64,000 nucleotides of DNA from Gossypium raimondii (GCF_025698545.1 NC_068576.1:1185501-1249500); one strand, 5' to 3'. Numbered from the stretch's first letter, positions 33,974 through 47,140 are shown. Numbers and translations are program-made. Notes: generated by a model from the letters alone, not told the origin.

Positions 33974-36819
33974 TTTAAAGGTACTGCAATCACCACCGAG
34001 GCACCAACTTGTGGTTTCAAACTGGTAATAAATCTAGTCTTTTCTTGATGAGGAGGTGATGTTGTTGTAGGTATAAATAACAGCAAATAAGATGAATTAT
34101 GCTTACTCCTGCCAATTTTATATTTAAGAATTCACTACTGTACCTTTTACTTAAAGGTTGTAGAATGTTGTTGGTTTTCTTTCGATTGCTAACTGTGATA
34201 TACGTAGTTTTTTATACCATGAAACTTAGATTTACCTTCAAACTCTTTACATTACTTGGTATAAATTGAATAATCATTTAATAATCTAGATGTGAATCTG
34301 ACTATATTGTTACCGAGACTAAAGATGCCTGCTGTAAAATTGAACTTGCTTCTGATTATTTTCATGCCATAGAATGAAATTATGGAATTGGTTTCTGTTT
34401 TTACTTTTAACTTTAGGACCATAGAAGTAGGTACCTTTTTGTTGCTACTGCAGGCTTACTGGGTTCACACCAGGCTGAAGAGATTTCATTGATTGTAGTG
34501 GAAAAGTATTTCAGCTCGCTTGGTTCCATAAAACTCCTGGCTGCTGATTACTTTCTTTGATTGATTCTGTAAGTTCCTTCCATCCCCGCCTCATCCTTCC
34601 GTGGGTTCATAATTAAATCAGATTCTTCTGTTATTACTTGAATAATATACTTGAATTTAACTACTACATTTTTGAATTGCCTTGTTTTATGATTTGATTG
34701 TTCCCTACCTAGCATTCATCATCTGTGGTAGTCCTTCATTTAGTATTCCCCGGTATAATATGCTTCATACTTTACTGCCTTACCTATTCTACAGCTTCTT
34801 TTGATCTAGTTGAAGGCAAATACCATAATGAGTGGTCTACTCACTGAGATAAGTCCCCTTAAGTGTGGTTGTATACTGCATTAAGGTTGTTGCCGCCATC
34901 AGATTTTATTGAATTCTTCTTTTGAGATTTGGGTGATAAGACTTTTAATGATAATAAACTTGTTCCTTTTACACTATTTCTGTACAAAGGGCATAAAAGC
35001 AAGACCTATGAATTGTGAGTGCCAAGTGTTGTCACAAGTCAAGCATGGTAGAGCCATTGGCTTAGACAAAGTGTATTGGGTGGTGTTTTACAAAGTCCAT
35101 TAAAGTTTCTTAACCTCTTTTCTGGGGTAAATATCTATACATACCAGTTAACTTAAAAGCTTCCAATTCTTTTTCAAAGGTGCTCGTACCACTGAATTAG
35201 GTTGTTCAAAGCTAGCAAGGTTACAATGGCTATATAATTTATTTTGTAGTTGAACTTTGTTAATTTCTACTTCCGTTAAGGGCACTTGCGGTCGTTGTTC
35301 ACTTTCATGTCTGGCTGTTGAAAGCATGAACTGGACAAATCGAGAGATTTATCTTCATACAGGTACGACTAGGTTTTTCTTATGCTATCATTTGTTGGTT
35401 TATAACTATTTTTCATTGAGATGTTTGACATAAATGAGAACCAAAACTGATAAGATATTCTCAGAGTAGAAATGGGGGTAAAGCAAGGGACGGGAAGGAA
35501 CACTTGCTTCTTTTGATGTCTGATTTTATGAGGTCTAATTCTGCTTTTATTCAATTTACTCTTTGTACCTACTTTTTTTATTATTTAAAAATTAAGGTTC
35601 AATTAATAACACCATTAGAGACCATCATATTAGGTGGCATTTGTAAAAAAATAAATTTGATCATATGACCAATTTGAAGCCTTGTGGAAACCATGTAAAT
35701 AAATAAAGTTGCTGTCATGGTTGGGCTATGAATGGTAAAATATATGACTAGAAAAATAAAAAATAAGAACAATCGGTTTTCACTTCTTGCTTTTCTAAAA
35801 TGAATTTATTTTCTTATTCATATAATCTAATTCAACGTAAGTCTTTTATTGGTATTGTCTGTTGGACTTCAAAATTTAAATCAAAAAGAGTAGAGGGATT
35901 AAATTTCAAATGTGTGAAGGGTAGAGGGACTAAGAGCATAATTAAACTGTTTTATGGTCCTTGTAATTAGTGGCATATTGCAAATAACTGAAGTATGTGT
36001 GACTGGAGCAATAATTAATGTTCCCCGCTAACCGGCCGCTTATGACAAAACTGTAACTCTATGCGAGGTCTTCAGTATACCTTTTTAAGCAGCTTCAAGA
36101 AGAGCAAAGGCACAACAATGGTTATTATTAATTATTAGCCACTCTTGATTTTTATGATTTTAGGTAGGTTTGTTTGTAATTATATATGTGTGACATATTT
36201 GGATAACTACAGTAATCAATGAATTTTACTAAATTCGGTTTAATCGGAGTATCTCAATTATATTTTTCAATTTTTGAATAGGGCAAGAATTTGAGTAATT
36301 ATGTAAATATTTTTACAAGTTTAAATTATAATTTTTATATTATAAGCATGAATACGTGTTTGGGATTATTATGGTCAAAATTTTATTATATTATAAATCT
36401 TAGAAAAATTATTATAAAAATAATTTTTGTATTTTATAAAGTTATAATAAAAAATTTATATTATTTAAATCTTAAAATATTTTAAATTTATGGTCAAAAG
36501 GTTTATTATAAAAATAATTTACATGGTCTAAAATTAACTTATTTATGTGTTCATATTATATGTTATAAAAATAACATGCTTATTCAAAAAAAAAAATTAT
36601 AGTTTTATTATCATAATTTATTTGTAAAAAATCTAAAATTATGACAAAAAATATATTATTTATAAGAAGTGTTATGAAAATTATTGGATAATTTATAATT
36701 GTTTTATAAAAGTTATATATTATAAACTTTATATTAGTTTTTTCTTCAGCATAGTTTTTCTCCAAATTAAGTTTGTATAAATTCTTATAATTAAAGCTAC
36801 TATTTACACCATGAACTTA
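33974..36819. other. 3' flank and intergenic DNA
   Basis: The first several hundred bases are probably 3' UTR or a transcribed flank of the kinase gene. 34900-35110 has no recognisable product. 35860-35960 ('gtagagggactaa' wording) and the extremely AT-rich 36290-36780 look like degraded transposon DNA. No gene is supported. Confidence 0.35.
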
Positions 36820-37214
36820 AATAATATAGGGTAGAACTTGATTATACAAAAACAAAAGATTTTCTTGCATCATATCATGAGTTATGATATTATTTGAGAA
36901 AATGGAGTTAGACACAAGCATTAAAAGCGATTAGCGAACTCTTTAATTTGAGACATTCAAAGTTTCAAAGTGTGGCTGAGAGGACATTTGTTGTTCTAAA
37001 AGAATTATTTCTTATATTAACATCTTATTAGTATAGCATAAAAAAATAAGATTAGATCGTACTAGCATGTTGCATATTTCATAATTTTATTCATAGGTGG
37101 ATTTGGGATGATTCATATTTCGAAAGTACATGGAAGAAAGATATCTTGATAACTTTAATGATATCAATTCAAATGATGATGAGCTCGATCAAGGACCAAT
37201 ATTTAATGAAATGA
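36820..37214 (+). pseudogene. PIF/Harbinger transposase C-terminal remnant (DDE_Tnp_4 type)
   Basis: Conceptual reading gives DFLASYHEL, a stop, YYLRKW, then from 36936 ELFNLRHSKFQSVAERTFVV followed by LKELFLILTSY, a stop, and from about 37062 VLACCIFHNFIHRWIWDDSY, ending at a stop at 37212. This order (FLAPYRGxRYHL; FNxRHSxxRxxxERxFGxLK; ACCxLHNF) is the C-terminal third of Harbinger transposases including the last catalytic Glu in 'AER'. Stops and the missing N-terminal DD region make it inactive. Confidence 0.7.
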
Positions 37215-37429
37215 GTTTACTTTAAATATTAAAGAGGAATAACCCAATAAATATGAAACACTAGAAAAGTAAGATAAAATTGTATATAATGTTTCTTTTT
37301 CTTGTTAATTTTATTAGTAATCGTATTATCAATTATTTTTCAAGATTAACATGATACATATAATGATTTGATTTTAATTTTTGTTATTTTTTAATTTTTT
37401 TATCGTGGTAATAATTTTTAATAGTAATT

Positions 37430-37640
37430 AATAAAATTTTTTAAAAATAACTATATAATTACAATTTGTACTACTAAACATGATATAAGAAATTAAAATG
37501 TAATTACACTCCATCAGTCAAACGCGTTTAGAGAATTACAATTTTTGTAATTACAAGAGAGTGTAATTACCACCCTTGTAATTGCACTTTTATTCAATTA
37601 CTCTATCTTGTCTAAACACCTTTAAGGTTAAAAAATAGTG
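37430..37640. mobile_element. probable terminal region of a DNA transposon or MITE
   Basis: Contains repeated GTAATTAC/'ttgtaattac' motifs in both orientations and ends CTTGTCTAAACACCTTTAAGG. Its closeness to the Harbinger transposase remnant suggests it belongs to the same element, but no matching left end was found. Confidence 0.35.
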
Positions 37641-39370
37641 CTAATTAAATACTTAATCTAATAGCATCGGTCATAGAATATTACATCTTTAAATTATGTG
37701 TTTTGTCTTGTTAAAGGTTGAGCAAAAAAATTGAGAAAACCAAAAAATCAATTCGACCAATGTATTTGGTTCGGTAATGGGTTGATGTTATCACTCAAAA
37801 CGTACAATTCAGTTCGGGTTTAATTTTTCATATGAAATCCGTTTTATTTAAATCAAATTGGATAAAAAATCTACGGAATTGTCCTAATAGAATAGTTATT
37901 ATTATTATTATTATTAAAATTAGATACGATCATAGAAAAATTAAAGTTAGGAAAATATTTCATAAAAGGTTATGAAAGTGTAGTTTTATATTATAGTAAG
38001 TGAAATTTTTTAAGTTTAATAATTATAATTATAAGCATATGCATAATTCTAAATTTAAAAAATAGTTTATGAAATTTTATAATATTTTATTTATAAAAGA
38101 AATAATTATTTACAAGTTGTCAATTATATATATTTGATTGTTAAAAATTTAATCAATTATGCAATGACCCAGTTATAATTAATCGAAACTAATAATTAAT
38201 TAAACTAGTTGAAAGAAATGACACAACCAAATAGGTATACGAATGATTTAATATTAATTTTTTAACAACTTGAATAATTTAACTTAAAATATTTTTTAAA
38301 TAGTGTTATGGATCATTATGATATTAATTTAATTATTTAATTCACTTTGTACATGTATAAATGAATATAGAGCATGTATTATGTTGTGAAAAATCAATAA
38401 TTATAATAATTGATTTTTTGGTCCAAAATAAGGTGATATTGATTTTTTTACAAGGCCCAAATTTGCTAAATACCAATCGAACCGTAATTATTGGTTTTGA
38501 ATATTCGATTTTTATTCAATATGGTTGCGATATCAAAAGTTAAAAATTAAATAGAACAGCTCGATTCAATTTTTATCCAAAAATAGAACTGAACTGAACC
38601 GAACTGAATACACTTTTAATTAAAAGATTATTTTAAAATTTTAGACGATAGTGTTATTATTTATTTTATTAACATGCTCGTAGATCAAATATTAAATTTT
38701 GTGGCTTAATATATTTTGGTTTAATTTTAGTATTAGTCCTTATACTTTATGAAAGTTGTGGATTTAGTCTTTTGCTTTAATTTGATCATTTTAGTCTTTG
38801 TGCTTTTTGTATTGGTCCACTTTAGTCCTTGTATTTTTGAATTTTGAAAATTTGAGTCCAAACCTAAATAGTAGTAGTTAAACATGTTTAGTTAAATTCA
38901 ATTACTAGTCATGTACTATGCACACAATTGCAGATTTAGTCCATATTCTCCACTTGAATCATTTTAAGTCCCTATACTTTTCGAATTTTGAAATTTCAAT
39001 GTTGACGCAAATGGTGTGTGGCTAGACCATGCGATATAGCCCGGGCCGTGTGGCCAATCATGTAACTTTCAAAATGATTTCACACAGCTGTGTAAAGAGA
39101 CCGTGTGCGGCACATGGCCTTGTGACAACCCGTGTGCACCCAAAATGACCCCTAATGCAAACCAATTCAACATCCATTTCTTGGACGCCAAACCAAAATT
39201 TTTCCAATCACTTTCACATGGTTAAAACACATTCAAACATATAAAAAAACATGCCAATAACAAACCCTAAGTGCCCATCCATTGTATACTTATTGGTACC
39301 ACAACAAAACATTCAAACATACATATTGCAATAGGAATTTCAACATTTAATTGCTTCTACATATGCTCAT
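37641..39370. repeat. degraded repeats (GTTCGGTT-type and LTR-like pieces)
   Basis: 37730-37880 and 38450-38630 contain 'tttggttcggtaatggg' and 'gaactgaactgaaccgaactgaa', likely ends of one degraded MITE about 0.9 kb long. 38716-38990 has 'tagtccttatacttt...gatttagtct' phrases that recur at 47236-47380. 39003-39140 has 'gccgtgtggcc' / 'accgtgtgcggcac' motifs typical of cotton LTR-element interiors. Confidence 0.4.
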
Positions 39371-40420
39371 TGTAACACCCTTTGCTCGACCCAATCGTTG
39401 GGTCTGAGCTATAGAATACTACACTCGTTGCCAAAGTAACAATGAACGAAAATATACTCAATTTATGTTCTTATACATTAAATATGAGAAAAAACATGCA
39501 TATGATATGATATAAAACAATTCTGGGTCTTACACGAACTTACGAAAGCTTTTATGCTAACCCGAGCTTGAACTAGGACCAAATTGTGAAGTTTTAAAAT
39601 TCTTGAATCGATGTCGTGACTTCGTTATCTCCTCGTTGCAGTGTGGTCATCTCATGAGTCACGTCACGAATATATGCATGTGAACGCTACGACGTCACTC
39701 TCTATCAGACAACATTGCGACGTCAAAAGCCCGTCATCACAACGTTGCCCTATTTTTGGCAAAAATACACATTTGATACCCAATTCAATTGTATCAAACC
39801 ATTTCCTAAGTGTTTCATTCAACCTTACACAAGAATTAAGCTATTAGACCAAGTCAATGACTACCAATTCAAGCATCTAATCATTTAATCCAACCAATCT
39901 TTAACATACAAGCCAACAATTTAGCGTTTAAACATATTTAAATCCATTTCACCTATCCACGCCAAAAATGCTTTCATTACAATCTCAAAACAAGTTCATT
40001 TTACCTATTGGAAACTAAACCATTCAATGAGTTTGACTAAGCTATAAAGCATGTTTAACATTTAGCTTACCATTCCTACATCCTTAATCCAATTTAACTA
40101 ATACATATAGTCTAATTGATAGCTTAAACATACCAAAACATTCAAAAGCAAAATCACTATTTATATAGCATCAAACTTAACCAAAATATGTACCATTAAG
40201 TTATATACCAAATGGTATGATCAAAATCAACCATTACCACAACTAACATAAGACTTTCATTTCAAAATGATAATTTGTATACTAAAAGCCCTTATATACA
40301 TGCATGCCACATAGCCTAGAGGTCAAATTGAACATATAACTACCGTCTGAAGATACTGTATGCTCCTTATCCCTTGCCTTTTCCCTAGTGCTTCAGCTAT
40401 TGGAAGTAGTTCTAAGGATG
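39371..40420 (+). mobile_element. LTR-like fragment
   Basis: Begins TGTAACACCCTTTGCTCGACC, a TG start typical of the LTRs in this window. It continues with sequence lacking genes; an internal frame at 39641-39847 has no recognised domain. No CA end with a matching 5-bp duplication could be identified, so the right limit is a guess. Confidence 0.4.
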
Positions 40421-41127
40421 GAGTGAGTTTGGTGTCCTCCACGATTTTTTTACCTTAGTGTCACCACTTATGGGGTGTTGTTTCATTGTCCATTTCTCAT
40501 CTTTTAATTACTCAATCTTTTGTCAGTACCGATGCATTAACCCGAGATCTCTCTGATCTAATGGTTGAAGCCTCCTCTATTAGGTTTGGTGTTATTTGTG
40601 TGAGTCTCGATTGGAGGATATTGATCTTTTATTTGCTTTAGGGTTGTTTTGTTTAGCCTATAAGATTTAAGATGATTTATGGCCTCTGTTACTATTATTT
40701 TCAAATACCCAATTTGTTGCGCTCGTTGTGCTTTTAGTAATGAAGTTTTATTGAATCCCAACATTTGGTTTAGCGGTACTAGACATTGACCCAAAGACTC
40801 AGTTTGTGAGCTTGGATTGTAGGGCGTTTGTTTGTGATGTTTGAGTTGACATTAATTTACCCCTCTTAAATTCAGGGACTCAAATGATAAATGTAAAAAG
40901 AAAAACTTTTATTTGAAAAAAAAAACATAAAAAATTGAAAGTCACGTGATTAAGCTAAGGCCGGAAGTAAGAGTTCCACGCCGAATAATATTGCACTGTA
41001 CATCATATTTTCAGTTCCATTTTTCTCCTATAAATATAATCATTTCTCATTTTATTCTATAAAGAGGTTTTTGGTCCCCTTCTCTCAACACTTTCCTTCC
41101 CCCCTCCCTCCACTCTCTCACTCAGAG
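40421..41127. other. upstream region of the HIPP gene
   Basis: 40421-40860 has no recognised content. The promoter-proximal part has a TATA-like 'tctataaagag' near 41056 and a pyrimidine-rich leader (41080-41125) just before the start codon. Confidence 0.4.
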
Positions 41128-42247
41128 ATGGCTACTAAAGCTGCTGATGAAGAACCTGTTGGAGCACTGAAATATAAGGTGAGACATATACATACATATA
41201 TACTAATGGGTATTTCATCTTTTGCTCATATTTGATGCATTTAATGTTAATTTTCTAAATTAGTCCCCCCCCCTTTCTTTACTGTTTTATAGACATGGGT
41301 CTTGAAAGTCCTCATCCATTGTGAAGGCTGCAAGAAGAAAGTCAAGAAAGTTCTTCAAGCCATTGATGGTACGTCGTACATACATATATACAGATATATG
41401 TATGTACGTATTTCATAAGAAATGGAGATACTGTTTTTATTTCAGTCTCTTTTTGTTTCACTTTTAATTATTCTTTTCAGGTGTTTATGAGACGAAAATA
41501 GATTCTCAACAGCACAAGGTGACAGTCACTAGCAGCGTCGATGCAGAAACACTCATCAAGAAGCTGACCAAGTCTGGGAAATACGTTGAGCTTTGGCCGG
41601 AATTAAAGCCTGAGAAGAAAGACAAAAAGTCTGGGAAAACAAATGACAAGCAAAAAGACGGCGGAGAAAAAGCTGGTGATGATGACCATGGTCCAAAGAA
41701 TAATTCAGCAGAGAAGAAGCCTGAACCAGCCGCTGCCAAAAATGGCGGTGTTGGTGGCGATAAAGGTTCTGCTAAAGATAACCAGCATCCAAAAGGGGAC
41801 CAAAAGGGAGGTAAAAGCGAAGAACCTGACCCTACCCAAAGTACTGCTGCTGGTGGTAAAAAGAAGAAAAAGAAAGGGCAGAAAAGCAACCCTGGTCCCA
41901 ACGGTGATACACCACCACCACCCAGTGAGACTCAGTCAGCCATGGCAGTGGCACTCCCAGTCCCAGTCCCAGACCATACCTCACCACCACCAGCACCACC
42001 ACCCAATGCTTCAATCGATCTAAATCCTCCAAATCAACCAATGTATCCTTACACACCTATGTACTATGGACCTCCATTTTGTGGGGTAAGTTACAACACC
42101 ATTTACCCTAGCTCAAGCTCTTCATATTATGCTCCCACCATGCATTCAAATCCATACGGACCACCAGCTACACCGTCTGATCCAATCAATAAATTCAGTG
42201 AAGATGATTCTTACGATGACGATGAGAGTGGCTGCTCAATCATGTGA
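41128..42247 (+). CDS. heavy metal-associated isoprenylated plant protein (HIPP)
   Basis: Exons 41128-41178, 41293-41368 and 41481-42247, GT-AG introns and closing phases, give 297 residues. The HMA domain spans about residues 18-82 and carries [13 protein letters not shown] with the metal-binding pair Cys27/Cys30, ending [12 protein letters not shown] long Lys/Gly/Asp-rich linker (about 85-180, with a KKKKKKG basic run), a Pro-rich stretch and a Tyr/Pro/Ser-rich tail follow. The protein ends in C-S-I-M, a CaaX farnesylation signal (Cys294). HIPPs bind metal ions and are tethered to membranes or the nucleus. The subgroup cannot be named from sequence alone. Open frames on the opposite strand of exon 3 are shadows. 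Confidence 0.93.
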
Positions 42248-43811
42248 ACGTTGAAAAAATGGGGTACATGCAGAGAAGAATTTTGTGTTAATGAAGAGGG
42301 AGGATATAGGAAGGGATTAATTTTGTAAGATGCAAAAATAATTTTAAAAAACAAAAATATCAAAAGGGGTACTTTATGCTTAGGGAGAAATAAAAAGCTG
42401 TTTCTGCTTTTTATTGGGGTTTGTAGGGTTTTTATAGTTATTAGGTTGTCTTTATTTATGTTGTCTGTCTGTAATATTTTTGCTACTGTTTTTGGGGTTT
42501 CGTTATTAAGCACTATAAAAGCCCTTTTAAAGGGGTATTGTAGGGCCTGAAGAAAAAAATCTCTCACTTCCCCCTCTTTGTTATTTTATAAAAAGAAGAA
42601 TTTTGTTCATCTTGCCTCTCTCTCTCTCTTTCTATCTCAGTTTCCCCTATAAAAGCTCTCATTTTTGAAATATAAAAATAAAAGTAGGACCAAAATCCAA
42701 ATATATGAATAGTATAGGGAGTAAAGCACATTTTAACCAAATATATATTATATTAAGAAATGCTTAAAGATGTAGTTTTAGGAAGCTATTTTAATTATAT
42801 ATATATATATATTGTTTTGGTTAAGACATGCTTGTATTGTATGTATGTCTTTTGCTTTCAACGCTAAGGGGATATTAGTAGGTTCCCATTTCTCCCTAAA
42901 GAAAGAAAATTTAGGTTTAATTTGAAAAATTGTCTATTTGTTTTTGTTGTTTAATCCTTTAACCCTAAACTTTAGCTAATTAGGCACTTAAAATGCTCGA
43001 AAACCCATGTTTGGATTCCGATGATTATGTATGTACGGTACCTCACATAACAAAGAGATAAGCTTTTGTTTCAATTACCTTGAAAAAAAAGGGGGGAAGG
43101 TACAACCTTAAAAACCGGTTAATTGCACCAAACATCCTTAAATTATTGTTTAAATTTTCAAAACGCTTTAATTAAATACTAAAAAATATAACCGTTGATT
43201 TAGGTGTTAAATGGTAGTTTGGATATATTGCAAAGCATATTCAAAACACACTAATCAAATTGTAAACGTGATTATATTTAACTCGCCAAGTACAAAAACA
43301 TTTACAATTCGATCCAAATAATTTTAATATATTTCATATCAGATTTAAGCTAGCATTTAATGCCCAAACTAATTGTTAAACTGATGGAAGGTTAGGTTTA
43401 GATTGATGTGAAACTGATAATTTAAGGATTCAATTAAAATATTTTAAAATCCATAGACCAATTTAAAATCTAAACCCTAGTTTAAGGTTGCCTGTTTCAA
43501 TTAACCCAATAGGTCATAACAGAATTTTGGCGATATCCCCCATTCCACATCTTTACCTTTTATCTTGAAGCAGAATTTCCATGGTGGATTATACCTACTT
43601 TTTACAAATCTTGAAAGGGAAAGTTGGGGAATATACGTATATAATACAATACCTATGCATAATTCATCATTCCTCAGTGTTTGAATTATTGGTTACTTCA
43701 ATCCATCATTCTCACCATTCCCACTCATTAATTAAGGAGGTTCTTGTCAAGCTTAATCACATGTTGCACTGTAAATATATTTTTGTCACTCTTCTCTATC
43801 GAATAAACTAA
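42248..43811. other. 3' flank of the HIPP gene and intergenic DNA
   Basis: Probable 3' UTR to about 42560, with a CT microsatellite at 42617-42632 and an AT run at 42798-42813. The rest shows no gene. Confidence 0.35.
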
Positions 43812-43905
43812 GGGTTTCTTTGAACGAGCGTTTAGCTTTCTTTTTGTCTCACGCTACAGTATCTAAACTCATTGTCCACCGTACATCCAAAAAGACCCTA
43901 AGATT
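43812..43905. repeat. fragment of the 'GTGGGTTTRGATGG' MITE family
   Basis: GCTTTCTTTTTGTCTCACGCTACAGTATC followed by 'gtccaccgtacatccaaaaagaccc', closely matching 4907-4950 and resembling one end of the family. Confidence 0.5.
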
Positions 43906-45220
43906 AAAATCAAACCCACCATTTTTAGAATTATAAGATAAGAAGTTGGTTTCACAATAGTAACAGAAAATAAAGTTAGAACAACATATACTATTCAAAT
44001 ATTTGGCATTTACACCCTTTAGATGTCAAAGATGGAATGATAGCATGCATGATGCTGATATTTTGGGACCCTCTTACCGGACAATGATTTATAAAATCTA
44101 GACAAGAACCCACCCTTATTAATTTGTCTCTATCCCAATTCCATCACTTAGTAGTTTATTTTATTTTTGTGCAAAGAACACAGCTTGTTTGATTCCCTAA
44201 AACCCTAAAAAATCAAACCTCCTAATAATGATCATGAATTGCAGCTTGTTAGAAGATTCACATACTTTCCGCCAACCTTTGAACGCAATTAATCTCTCTC
44301 TTTCTAACCAATAATTTACTTTTATTACCATGTAAAAACCAAACTTCATCAACAACCCCAACGATATGATTACATGTTATAAAATTAGGGTTTTGGGAAA
44401 ATGCATTCAATTAACCCAGTTGAAGCTCATTTATTTATATATAAAAAAATGTGATTGGGGTTGAGATACATATGGTGACAAAATGCATGGCAAGTTGAGA
44501 GGAAATGAAAGGGTAGTAGGTGTAGTAATGTTAGGACAAGATGAAGATATTGTAAGATTTTTTGATTTGAAAGCCAGAAAAATGGAAAATGGAACTGCTA
44601 ATCTGCAGGACAGTTCATTATAACGATGGAGAAAAATAATTTTAGTGCAGAGGGGAATCTTAGTTCAAAACCAGACACGTCATCTGTTTTCTTTGGGGGG
44701 CTGTTTATTAACTTAATTAATCATTCTTATTAAGTTACTAATATTAGTAGGCATTGCAATGCCCAGTTTTAGTAGCCAAATGGAATGATTAAGGTAATTG
44801 TTGAAAGAATTTTTTATTCAATTAATCCCGAGAAACATGCAATAATTTACGGCTAATCATTCATTAATTGCCAACAAAAATTAAAGTGAAACATAAAAGC
44901 TAGAATTGGACATGGAAATAACATCTGCTTACACTTTATTTGTCTCTTAAAATTACTTTTATTTTTTTTCCCTATTTTATAAAATTTTAAAAAAAGAAAA
45001 CATTCTAACATACATGCTTATGGATCACAAGTGATGGAAATATATATGTGTGTGGGGGTGACAACATAATATTAATCCATATCTGAGTAGATACATATTT
45101 TATAAGGTTGAACTTTGGGGTATTTTAAAATGGACTATTTGTTCTACTCAGCAAAGGATATAAACGGGCCACGATTAAGATAGCCAATCCGAATGTGGTC
45201 AGTTGGAAGATTCAAGTATC
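43906..45220. other. intergenic DNA, nothing recognised
   Basis: AT-rich sequence without supported genes, RNA genes or bounded repeats. Confidence 0.35.
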
Positions 45221-45567
45221 ACTGTACTTAGAAGGGTTCAACGGATTTGGTATATACCTAGAGATAGAGGTGGATACAGGGGGCCCCCTAAAATAGAAAA
45301 TTTCTATTTAGGCCCTTTAAATTTTTTTAAAATTTTAAATTAGTAAATGTAAAATTGTACTTTGGCCCCCCTGAAATTATAAAAATTCGATCTAATCTTT
45401 TAAAAATTATAAATATATAGGCTATAAAAAATTAAAATTTCATTCGCCCCTGCCTAAAGAAGATAGCACTATTGCAGATCAATTGGCTAAGCTAAGTTTA
45501 GCGTGGCAATCAAGTTTACAAGTCTTTGATAAGGCTCTTGATGAAGTTTTAGAGGCTATACAATAAG
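45221..45567 (+). pseudogene. LINE RNase H C-terminal fragment, split by a MITE
   Basis: Upstream of the MITE the + strand reads TVLRRVQRIWYIPR. Downstream it reads EDSTIADQLAKLSLAWQSSL followed by QVFDKALDEVLEAIQ and a stop at 45565-45567. These are contiguous parts of the RNase H domain that ends plant LINE ORF2 (helix, then YIPRExxxxADxLAKL). The helix is shortened relative to what I expect, and nothing upstream is preserved. The MITE at 45265-45452 separates the two parts. Confidence 0.75.
45265..45452 (+). mobile_element. hAT-type MITE (CAGGGGCGGA family) nested in a LINE
   Basis: Starts TAGAGGTGGATACAGGGGGCC and ends TTCGCCCCTG, 188 bp. It is flanked by CCTAGAGA (45257-45264) and CCTAAAGA (45453-45460), a 7-of-8 target duplication. 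Its interior matches copies at 2810 and 53782 ('tttctatttaggccctttaaa', 'attgtactttggcccccct'). Confidence 0.85.
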
Positions 45568-46364
45568 ACAAAGCGCGTGGTACTTTTGAGAATTATAATT
45601 TGATGTAAATTTGTTTCCTCATATATGATGATTGCACATGATAAGACTCAAATCTGGATAGTCAATGATCCAAGGTTTTAACATTTGCCACTAATGTCAA
45701 TACCTCATTATCAATCCAATAAAGAGTCACGAATTATTAAAGTTGATCTTAAATAATGTTTTAAAAATTAGAACAGTGGTCGAACCGGTCACACGATCAA
45801 CTTTTCTTTTGATCATCAATCCAACAGTAACTAAATAAACAAATAAAAAAATTCGTAAAGCTTGTTAATACCCAAATAAACTCACATGAGAATGAGATCC
45901 TGGAGCTAGTCAATCAACGAGCAACATATGAACAACCCATAAATTTCAATTTTTTATCGGTTATGACCTTTTTCACGCATGCTTTTATTCTATTGTCATC
46001 TTTAATTTTGTTTCCTCTTTATTAAAATATTAACTTAATTATCAAACAACATCTCTACCTCTTAACTCACTTTTATTTTGTAATTCACGCACCATAAAAT
46101 TCAACTCAACAATCACATAACCAAACTCAACCTATTTCCCCAGCCCAACAAGAAATGACCTCAACAAAACTTAATTAAAAATCATTTAAAACAGGTATAA
46201 ACTTGATTAATTATTGATTTTTATCTCGACTTTTAATTTTTAATGGTTTCGAGTAGTTCGCTCGTAAGTCAGTTCGATTCCCTATTTAGAACTAGTATAT
46301 CAATTTATTTCTGATCCAACCGACCGGACTATCTAATCTAATTCGATTCCAACAACACTAATAT
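45568..46364. other. intergenic DNA
   Basis: Starts with the 3' tail of the LINE fragment. The rest has no recognisable gene or bounded repeat. Confidence 0.35.
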
Positions 46365-46373
46365 TAAATTATT

Positions 46374-47131
46374 GGGTAAACTACTAAAATAGTCACTTTC
46401 GTTTGCCTTAGGCTACATTTTAATCACTTATGTTTGAAATGTTACGTTTTAGTCACTTACGTTATCATGTTGTAACATTTTAGTCACTGAGTCATTAATT
46501 GCCAACAATGGTGTAACGGTAAGCTGGTGTGGCATGTTAAATCATCATTTCAAACAAAAATTTTAGGGTAAATTCTACAATTGATCCCTATATCTTTTTA
46601 TTTTAAACAATTTTAAAATTTTATTTTAAGTTCTTTTAACTTTTTTTTTTCCATTCTTTTCTGCTTCTCCCTCTATTTCCCTCCCTTGTTCATTTCTTTT
46701 AACATAGTTTTTTAATGTTTTCCATTTGTAACTAGTTCACAAGCTTGCCTCACTCAAAAAAATTAAATTGTTCAAAAAAATGAAAATTAGCAAAACTACG
46801 TTGAAAGAAATGGAGAAAGGAGGAAAACAAATGGAGAAGCATAAGAGAATGGAAAAGAAAGAAAGTTAAAAAAACATAAAAGAAAAAAATTAAACTGCTC
46901 CAAACGAAAAAATATGAGGACCGATTGTATAAATTAACCTAGAATTTTTGTTTGAAATGATGATTTAACGTGCCACATCAGCTTATTGTTACACCGTTAA
47001 CAGAACCTAACGGCTCAGTGACTAAAATGTTACAACATGATAACATAAGTGACTAAAACGTAACATTTCAAACATAAGTGACTAAAATGTAACATGAACC
47101 AAACAAAAGTGACTATTTTAGTAGTTTACCC
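46374..47131. mobile_element. long fold-back element (GGGTAAAC family), copy 2, with perfect 9-bp duplication
   Basis: 758 bp beginning GGGTAAACTACTAAAATAGTCAC and ending with its exact reverse complement GTGACTATTTTAGTAGTTTACCC. The arms pair over about 330 bp each around a small loop near 46755. TAAATTATT lies on both sides (46365-46373 and 47132-47140). Long inverted repeats plus a 9-bp duplication indicate a Mutator-type non-autonomous element. It contains no coding sequence. A transcript crossing it would fold into a long hairpin. Confidence 0.9.
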
Positions 47132-47140
47132 TAAATTATT

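Noticed and set aside
41506-41901. 131-residue minus-strand frame opposite HIPP exon 3
   Set aside because: Low-complexity Phe/Ser/Pro reflection of the Lys/Gly/Pro-rich coding strand; the + strand gene is well supported.
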